Positions 50,547-55,683 of a stretch of DNA of 55,683 nt are shown here, in pieces. Source of the DNA: Sva-07 sp964651825. Its GTDB lineage: Bacteria; Actinomycetota; Acidimicrobiia; Acidimicrobiales; Ilumatobacteraceae. How positions within the stretch are numbered: the stretch's first letter is position 1; the number at the start of each line of letters is the position of its first letter. The stretch is from the NCBI GenBank assembly GCA_964651825.1, contig CAZYWK010000017.1, positions 1 to 55,683 of the forward strand. Direction: 5' to 3'. The position numbers and the translations under genes were made by a program. The notes under the pieces are model-generated. The model saw nothing but the letters and a program-made list of their open reading frames with translations. It searched no databases and was not told the origin of the DNA.

Positions 50547-51404
50547 TCAATCGACGGGCAGGGTGATCGTGACCGTGGTGCCGGCACCGGGCGCGCTGAC
50601 CACCTCGTAGGTGCCGCCGACCTCAGCGGCGAGATCACGGGAGTACTCGATGCCCGCGTGCCCGACATCGCCGTGACCGATGGTTGACGGATCGAAGCCG
50701 ACGCCGTCGTCGCCGACGGTCACGCACACCGACGTGCTCGATGCCGTGACGGCGACTTCGATGGTTCCAGCCTGGGCGTGCTTGTGGCTGTTGAGCACCG
50801 CCGCCCGCGCCAGCCGGAACGCCAACGCCTCGATGGTGGGTGGGCTGCGGCGTGCCACATCGCCGGTTACCACCGTGCGCACCCCGGTGGGTGCGATGAA
50901 CGCGTCGACGTAGTCCTCGAGCGTGGCCACCAACCCGTCGGTCGCCAGCGTCGGCGGGTGCAACGCGAACATCATGTGGCGCAGCCGATCGATCGCATCG
51001 TTCGTGAGGAGCAGGAGGTGTTGGATCTGGTCCTGGGCCGCCGCGTCGCTGCGTGCGAGGCGCTGCAGGTTCAACGAGATCGCGGTCATCGCCTGGATCG
51101 AATCGTCGTGGAGCTGGCCGGCGATCATCTGGCGCTCGCGATCGATGTTGTGGAGTCGCCGCAGCCGCACGCCGTGGCGCTCGACGATCCAGCTGACGAA
51201 GTCGGCCAGCGCGTCGAGCGCACCGTCGTCGTCCGGCGTCGCCGCCGCGGACATCCGCGCGGAGAGCCGTCGAAGGAGCGGGTCGAGCGCCATGTCGTCG
51301 ACGAGGTCTTTCACCGTCGCGGCGAACACGGCGGGGAAGGCGTGCTCGAACGACGTCGTGGCCGACGCCGGTTCTGCTTCCGACGCCGTATCCGACTCCG
51401 ACAT
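50547..51404 (-). CDS. Soluble sensor histidine kinase, NarL/HisKA_3 type
   Basis: 285 residues from ATG 51402–51404. No transmembrane segment. The N-terminal helical region (about 1–90) has no recognised sensor domain; the HisKA_3 dimerisation/phospho-acceptor helix carries His99 in AGQLHDDSIQAMTAI, and the ATPase domain has VGDDGVGFDP and GTTVTITLPVD. TAGGAC on this strand (51412–51417) is 7 nt before the ATG. Its likely partner is the response regulator at the window end, in the same stress cluster. Confidence 0.85.
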   Translation of the reverse strand: MSESDTASEAEPASATTSFEHAFPAVFAATVKDLVDDMALDPLLRRLSARMSAAATPDDDGALDALADFVSWIVERHGVRLRRLHNIDRERQMIAGQLHDDSIQAMTAISLNLQRLARSDAAAQDQIQHLLLLTNDAIDRLRHMMFALHPPTLATDGLVATLEDYVDAFIAPTGVRTVVTGDVARRSPPTIEALAFRLARAAVLNSHKHAQAGTIEVAVTASSTSVCVTVGDDGVGFDPSTIGHGDVGHAGIEYSRDLAAEVGGTYEVVSAPGAGTTVTITLPVD

Positions 51405-51417
51405 GGTCAGAGTCCTA

Positions 51418-52284
51418 TCACCCGACAGGTGAGTCCGGCGCGCCACCGATGTCAGCGCCCGCGGCTTCGAGTGCGTGCGTCATCGCATGGGGGAGCACCG
51501 CGACCGGGCAGGTCGGATGGTGCAGGAGTTCGTCGGGAATCGCTCCCAGCAGCGTGCCGCCGAGACTGTGCCGGACCTTCGCGCCGACGACCAGCAACGT
51601 CGCGTCGTATTCGTCGGCGATGGCCTCCAAACTCACGGCGGGGTCGGCCCCGAAGCGCTCGACCAGCTCGACGGATCGTTCGCCGCTCTCCTCGCGCGCC
51701 CGCTGTTCCTCCTTGCCGTACCAGCCGGCGCTGTTGAACGTGGTGTAGATGTCGTCGATCACGAACGCGGCGACGACGCGGAACCCGGCCCGTTCGCCGA
51801 ACTCGGTGGTCCACGCCAACGTCGACCGGCTGGCGGAGGAACCGTCGATACCGACCACAACCACCGGCTCGCGGTCGTTCCACGGCCCGGCCGGGATCAC
51901 GACGATCGGACAGGCCACGTGATGGGCCAAGCTGTGCACGAGGCTGAAGTGGCCGTGGCGCCCCCAACCGACGCGCTCGGCGGAGCCGAGCACGAGCATC
52001 GAGGCGTCGAGCGATGAGCGGAGCAACACGCGTTCGACATCGCCGACGACGGCACGGGTCTGCGCGACGTCGACGTCCGCGGCGCGCAGCCGGGTGTCGA
52101 GCGCTTCGCATGCGTCGCGCTCGAAGCGTTCAGCGTCGTCGACGGGCACTTCCGCGTACGGCTGCTGCAACACGTCGAGCACGGTGACGGGCACGTCAAG
52201 GCGCTGAGCGAGTTGCGCCGCCCAGCGGGCGGCGGTGATGGACTCGGGCGAGCCATCGGTGGCGACGATGATGGCGGGACTCAT
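51418..52284 (-). CDS. Universal stress protein, two-domain
   Basis: 288 residues with two tandem UspA domains. Domain one (IIVATDGSPESITAARWAAQ, up to about 135) and domain two (VVVGIDGSSASRSTLAW, about 140–275) both begin with the DGS motif, and the C-terminal VVGAKVRHSLGGTLLGAIPDELLHHPTCPVAVLP matches the ATP-binding G-2x-G-9x-G(S/T) pattern. AAAGGAG upstream of the ATG. The stop is 13 bp before the kinase start, so they are probably co-transcribed. Confidence 0.92.
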   Translation of the reverse strand: MSPAIIVATDGSPESITAARWAAQLAQRLDVPVTVLDVLQQPYAEVPVDDAERFERDACEALDTRLRAADVDVAQTRAVVGDVERVLLRSSLDASMLVLGSAERVGWGRHGHFSLVHSLAHHVACPIVVIPAGPWNDREPVVVVGIDGSSASRSTLAWTTEFGERAGFRVVAAFVIDDIYTTFNSAGWYGKEEQRAREESGERSVELVERFGADPAVSLEAIADEYDATLLVVGAKVRHSLGGTLLGAIPDELLHHPTCPVAVLPHAMTHALEAAGADIGGAPDSPVG

Positions 52285-52320
52285 GGTCAGCTCCTTTCAC
52301 GGACAGCTGAGGGAGCGGCC

Positions 52321-53148
52321 TCATGGCCGCGGTGGGGTGAGTGGCACGATGGCCACCGGGCACCGGCACACCGTCGGGAGGTGGTTGGCCAGTGCCCCGG
52401 TCAAGTAGGCGGCGAGACGGCTCGAGCGATGTGATCCGACGACGACGAGCGATGCGTGCTGCGACGCGTCGACCAGCGCGGTGAGGGGATCCGTCGCGAC
52501 CGTCACCACGCACGCCGGGTTCGGCGTCTGCTGCCGGCCCAACCAGTCGTCGAGCCGGGAGCGATCGGCCTGCCGCTCGGCGCTCGCCCGGCCGCCTTGG
52601 CTGTGGACGAGCTCGATATGCGTGTCTGAATCCTGCGCCACGCGCGAGGCCCAGGCGACGAGCTCGGCATCCTCGACGGGTTCGTCGCCGATGCCGACCA
52701 CGATGACATCCGGCGTGCCGTGATCCGCCACGCGCCCGCGGCTCGGCATGACGACGATCGGTTCGTCGCTGAGATGGGTGAGCCGGCTCGTGGTGGCGCC
52801 GACCATCTTCGTCGACGAGCTCTGCCCGCGCTCGCCGACGGCGACGGCGTCCGCGTGGTACGCGACGGCGATGTCGAGCAGTGCGGGGACCGGTGCGTCC
52901 TCGATGAGATGGGTGAACAGCTCGGCGTTCCCGTTCCGCAGGCCGGCCGTCCATTCGCCTTCGAGCTTGCTCGTCAGGCGCTCGACCAACGGCCGCGTGT
53001 CGATCTGGAATCCGGCGGCGATCAACTCCATCGCCGGTGCCACGGCATGCACGGCGTGTACCTCGTCTTCGGCGGCGTCGACGGCCCACTCCAGGGCCCG
53101 CCGTCCTGGTGGCGAACCATCGACGCCCACCACGATGCACTTCAACAC
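52321..53148 (-). CDS. Universal stress protein, two-domain
   Basis: 275 residues from GTG 53146–53148, with GAGAGGG about 7 nt upstream; a longer in-frame reading adds unrelated sequence. Domain one (CIVVGVDGSPPGRRALEWA) includes GERGQSSSTKMVGATTSRLTHLSDEPIVVMP; domain two ends GSHRSSRLAAYLTGALANHLPTVCRCPVAIVP. Next to a second Usp gene on the same strand and divergent from the NuoF-like gene across the duplicated operator. Confidence 0.9.
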   Translation of the reverse strand: MLKCIVVGVDGSPPGRRALEWAVDAAEDEVHAVHAVAPAMELIAAGFQIDTRPLVERLTSKLEGEWTAGLRNGNAELFTHLIEDAPVPALLDIAVAYHADAVAVGERGQSSSTKMVGATTSRLTHLSDEPIVVMPSRGRVADHGTPDVIVVGIGDEPVEDAELVAWASRVAQDSDTHIELVHSQGGRASAERQADRSRLDDWLGRQQTPNPACVVTVATDPLTALVDASQHASLVVVGSHRSSRLAAYLTGALANHLPTVCRCPVAIVPLTPPRP

Positions 53149-53258
53149 GATGTCCCTCTCCGACCGATACCTGGTCCCGGCCGTTCCGGAACGAGGCGAC
53201 CCGGTCGCCTTCCAGTGTCCGGCGTGCCGCTCACCATGACCAGCCACAGCCACGTCCT

Positions 53259-53286
53259 TGTCGGTGACACGGCTGTGTCACCGACA
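53259..53286. promoter_or_regulatory. Palindromic operator 1 between usp and nuoF-like genes
   Basis: TGTCGGTGACAC (53259–53270) and GTGTCACCGACA (53275–53286) are perfect 12-bp arms with a 4-bp centre. The core reads TGACA-N6-TGTCA (53265–53280). The same core recurs at 53306–53321, centres 41 bp apart, i.e. four helical turns. Confidence 0.75.
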
Positions 53287-53305
53287 GCTCCCTGATCTGT
53301 CCGCG

Positions 53306-53321
53306 TGACATCGATGTGTCA
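53306..53321. promoter_or_regulatory. Operator 2 (second TGACA-N6-TGTCA copy)
   Basis: TGACA (53306–53310), six bases, TGTCA (53317–53321), with an inner ATCGAT palindrome. It is 58 bp before the nuoF-like ATG. Two-fold symmetry and 5-bp half-sites six bases apart resemble CRP/FNR-type sites in geometry, but the half-site sequence is not the standard one. Confidence 0.65.
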
Positions 53322-53378
53322 TGGACAACGCACGGATGCGTCTCGCGATCGAGGAGGCACGGCGGCACAGTCGATGGC

Positions 53379-55346
53379 ATGGCACGAGTTCATCGGTTGC
53401 TGCCCGATCACGAGATCAACGACCTGTTCGAATATGAAGCGGCGGGGGGAGGTTCGGGCCTGACGAACGCACGTCGACTCAGTCCGGGCGATGTGATCGA
53501 ACTGGTCGTGGCATCGGGACTTCGCGGTCGTGGTGGGGCGGGCTTTCCGACGGGCGTCAAGTGGCGGACCGTCGCCGACTTCGTGTCACCCTCCGAGCCG
53601 ACATCCGTGGTCGTCAACGCTGCCGAGGGTGAGCCGGGAACGTTCAAGGATCGCCTGCTGATCCGGCGCAACCCGTACCTTGTGTTGGAGGGCGCGCTGA
53701 TCGCCGGCTGGGCGATGGGGTCGCCGCGGGTGACGATCGCGACGAAGGCTTCGTTCGAGGTCGAGATCGCCGCGCTCCACCGGGCGATCGGCGAGATGCG
53801 CTCCGCCGGTTGGCTCGACGGCATCGAGATCGACCTCGTCGAGGGACCGTCCGAGTACCTGTTCGGTGAGGAGACCGGCCTGCTCGAGGTGATCGAGGGC
53901 CGACCCCCGTTCCCGCGGGTCACACCGCCGTGGCGGCGTGGCATCGATCCGCTGCACGCCGACAACGCCCACTCGGCGGCCGAGGTCCAGTTGGCCGAGG
54001 AGGGTGGATCGTCGAGCGCGCCGGCACTGGTCGACAACGTCGAGACGCTGGCGAACGTGTCCCTCGTCATGAGTCGGGGAGTCGAGTGGTTCCGGGAGGT
54101 CGGCACGCAGAAGTCGCCCGGCACGATGCTGTGCACCGTGACGGGAGCGACCCGGCGCCACGCCGTCGGCGAGTTCGCGCTCGGCACACCGATGCGCGAG
54201 GTGATCGAGACGCTCGGCGGCGGCGCCCGACCAGAGCGCACGATCCGGGCCGTGCTCTCAGGGGTCGCCAGCCCACCCTTGCCTGCGGCCAAGCTCGACA
54301 CGCCGATGACGTACGAGGACCTCGCGGCGGCAGGCTCTGGTCTCGGGTCGGCGAGCTTCATCGTGATCGACGACTCGGTGTCGATGCGGTGGGTCGCTGC
54401 CGGGATCGCCCGCTATCTCGGCGTCGAATCGTGTGGGCAGTGCGAACCCTGCAAGCGCGACGGGCTCGCCATCGCGGCCGCGCTCCACGCCGACGATGCC
54501 GTGGAGCGCGATCGGATGGATGACCTCCTCGCCACGGTCAGTCGCGGCGCGCGCTGCGCCCTGGCACGCCAGACAGAGACGGTCGTCGCCGCGGTGCTCG
54601 CGCTCGACGCATCCAGCTACGACGAGGTCAGCGAGGAGCCTGAGCGCGATGACGCCGACGTGATGGCCATCGTCCCGCTCGTGGAGATCGTCGGCGGACG
54701 GGCAGTGCTCGACCTCACCCATCGTTCCAAGGCGCCCGACTGGACGTATCCGAGCGAGACATCGAGCCGGCCGGTCTGGCCGATCCAGCGGCTCGCCGAC
54801 CAACACGTCACCATCGGCGCCACCCACGTCGGCGAGCACCGCTCCTATCCCCGGGTCCCCGTCGAGTCCCTCGATCCGATGGTGGTGATCGGCGCGCTCG
54901 ACCTGGTCCTGAACCGCGGCATCGACGACCTTGCACGGGCGGTCTCGCGGCCGGTGACGCCTGACGAGCGTCGCCACGCCAGGGCCGTGCTGCGTGATGA
55001 GTTGCATCGCCACCTGTACCTGGTCGAACACATCGTGTACCCGTTGCTCGACCGCCTCCGCGACGACGGTGCCGACATCTCCCGCTATCCCGACGAGCAT
55101 GCTCGACGTGCCGAGGCCCTGTTGAGCCGCGACGAGCCTGGCGACGACGCTGCGGCGCTCGAGCACGCTCGCCGAGCGGTGCATGAGGTGCAGACCCGCG
55201 TCCTTCCGTTGCTACGCGACGGGCTCGACGATGCGCATCGGCGTACGGCTGCCGCGGCCCTCGAGCTCGACGCGGGCTTGCTCGGACTCACCACGGCCGC
55301 TCCGCCGCCCGCCCGCGGCGTGTCCGGCGCGCGAGGTGCGCGATGA
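53379..55346 (+). CDS. NuoF-like NADH-dehydrogenase flavoprotein fused to a hemerythrin-like helical domain
   Basis: 655 residues. The first ~420 residues are a NuoF homologue: FMN/NADH motif GRGGAGFPTG at 50–59, NAAEGEPGTFKDR, then cluster ligands Cys352, Cys355, Cys358 (ESCGQCEPCK) and Cys393 (GARCALA). From about 490 to 640 a four-helix bundle follows, with LHRHLYLVEHIVYPLLDRL, DEHARRAEALL and AVHEVQTRVLPLLRDGL, which are like the His/Glu helices of HHE hemerythrins; helix one lacks the usual His. No other complex-I genes are near. ATG 53379, downstream of the double operator; stop overlaps the next gene by ATGA. NADH-linked O2/NO sensing or a diaphorase are possible roles. Confidence 0.8.
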   Translation: MARVHRLLPDHEINDLFEYEAAGGGSGLTNARRLSPGDVIELVVASGLRGRGGAGFPTGVKWRTVADFVSPSEPTSVVVNAAEGEPGTFKDRLLIRRNPYLVLEGALIAGWAMGSPRVTIATKASFEVEIAALHRAIGEMRSAGWLDGIEIDLVEGPSEYLFGEETGLLEVIEGRPPFPRVTPPWRRGIDPLHADNAHSAAEVQLAEEGGSSSAPALVDNVETLANVSLVMSRGVEWFREVGTQKSPGTMLCTVTGATRRHAVGEFALGTPMREVIETLGGGARPERTIRAVLSGVASPPLPAAKLDTPMTYEDLAAAGSGLGSASFIVIDDSVSMRWVAAGIARYLGVESCGQCEPCKRDGLAIAAALHADDAVERDRMDDLLATVSRGARCALARQTETVVAAVLALDASSYDEVSEEPERDDADVMAIVPLVEIVGGRAVLDLTHRSKAPDWTYPSETSSRPVWPIQRLADQHVTIGATHVGEHRSYPRVPVESLDPMVVIGALDLVLNRGIDDLARAVSRPVTPDERRHARAVLRDELHRHLYLVEHIVYPLLDRLRDDGADISRYPDEHARRAEALLSRDEPGDDAAALEHARRAVHEVQTRVLPLLRDGLDDAHRRTAAAALELDAGLLGLTTAAPPPARGVSGARGAR

Positions 55347-55683
55347 TCGAGACCGTGGCCGACCCGTCGAGTCCGCTCGCTGAACGACTCGACGATGTCG
55401 TGCGCGTGCTCATCGTCGACGACTACGCGGTCGTGGCGCTCGGCATCGAGGCGTTGCTCGACGATGCCGAGATGATCAGCGTGACTGGGCACGCAGCCGA
55501 CATCGCGTCGGCTGTCGCCGCAGCGTTGCGGCATCGTCCCGACGTCATCCTGATGGATTTCCGGCTTCCCGACGGCACGGGTGCCGACGCCATCGGTGAG
55601 CTCCGCCGCGCCGGGTGTGAGGCGGCGGTGGTGATCCTCACGGCGGCGACCGACCGGCGCGCGCTGCGACTCGCGCTGGAGGC
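55343..55683 (+). CDS. NarL-family response regulator, receiver domain, 3' end beyond window
   Basis: 113 residues visible. Receiver domain with the acidic pair Asp26–Asp27 (RVLIVDDYAVVALGIEALL), phosphorylation site Asp72 (LMDFRLPDG) and Thr100 (VVILTAATD). The lysine region and the LuxR-type HTH lie beyond the window. ATG overlaps the NuoF-like stop (ATGA), so the two are translationally coupled; the kinase at 50547–51404 is the plausible partner. Confidence 0.88.
   Translation, partial: MIETVADPSSPLAERLDDVVRVLIVDDYAVVALGIEALLDDAEMISVTGHAADIASAVAAALRHRPDVILMDFRLPDGTGADAIGELRRAGCEAAVVILTAATDRRALRLALE

Noticed and set aside
53149..53378. DosR-type dormancy box near the usp genes
   Set aside because: No TTNGGGACT-like motif is present; the only strong symmetrical element is TGACA-N6-TGTCA.
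1..55683. CRISPR arrays, prophage or insertion-sequence transposase genes
   Set aside because: No regularly spaced repeats, no integrase or transposase motifs and no phage structural genes were seen anywhere in the window.

Overview
The window is high-GC DNA from an actinobacterium. The gene order recA – miaB – miaA – dapF – hflX – lexA / LysM gene – nrdR matches the mycobacterial order in outline. Protein style, very frequent leaderless starts, a DUF222 protein, fused KorA and AbgT/PepA point towards the Acidimicrobiia (Ilumatobacter-like), but I infer the class and cannot prove it from sequence alone. It is a draft assembly with three 100-N gaps; the first is demonstrably an unmerged 55-bp contig overlap.

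Layout. 1–5.1 kb: 3' end of a tRNA-Lys(CUU), two small membrane proteins, and recA. The recA frame encodes 1149 residues because it carries two full-length inteins, one at the site used in Mycobacterium leprae RecA and one at the site used in M. tuberculosis RecA. 5.1–13.1 kb: a VOC protein split by the gap, a small membrane protein, miaB, then a tight operon chorismate mutase–miaA–dapF–hflX–dapC-like aminotransferase–membrane protein linked by 4- to 8-bp stop/start overlaps. 13.1–14.8 kb: lexA divergent from a LysM membrane protein (position of mycobacterial ChiZ), then nrdR. 14.7–21.4 kb: a RibD-like reductase, a molybdopterin oxidoreductase, and nrdJ (B12-dependent ribonucleotide reductase) with a 141-residue mini-intein and a large structured leader RNA. 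21.6–26.8 kb: SLC13-type transporter, AbgT-type transporter, leucyl aminopeptidase. 26.9–32.7 kb: dinB, histidine phosphatase, membrane protein, an SF1 helicase with an HRDC end and an unusual N-terminal Cys/His motif, hemolysin-III-type protein. 32.8–35.7 kb: korAB. 35.9–41.6 kb: ATP-dependent DNA ligase, lipoprotein, thymidine kinase, P450, thiolase, a VOC remnant, arfB. 41.8–46.3 kb: accessory genes (DUF222 protein, MazEF-type toxin–antitoxin, LLM oxidoreductase, Tat-exported protein, LysM/M23 peptidase). 46.3–50.4 kb: fused 2-oxoacid dehydrogenase E1, methyltransferase, ArsR/AHSA1 pair. 50.5–55.7 kb: sensor kinase, two universal stress proteins, a NuoF-like flavoprotein fused to a hemerythrin-like helical domain, and a response regulator cut by the window end.

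How it works together. A DNA-damage theme runs through the first 32 kb. Perfect GAAC-N4-GTTC LexA-type boxes lie before recA, lexA/LysM and dinB, with a one-mismatch box before the helicase. dNTP supply (nrdR, nrdJ, tdk) is interleaved, and the inteins sit in recA and nrdJ. The right end looks like a redox/low-oxygen response module: kinase, regulator, two Usp proteins and the NuoF–hemerythrin fusion, with a duplicated TGACA-N6-TGTCA operator between the divergent usp and nuoF-like genes. Many genes have a TANNNT hexamer 6–9 nt before the start codon, so leaderless transcription appears to be the rule here.
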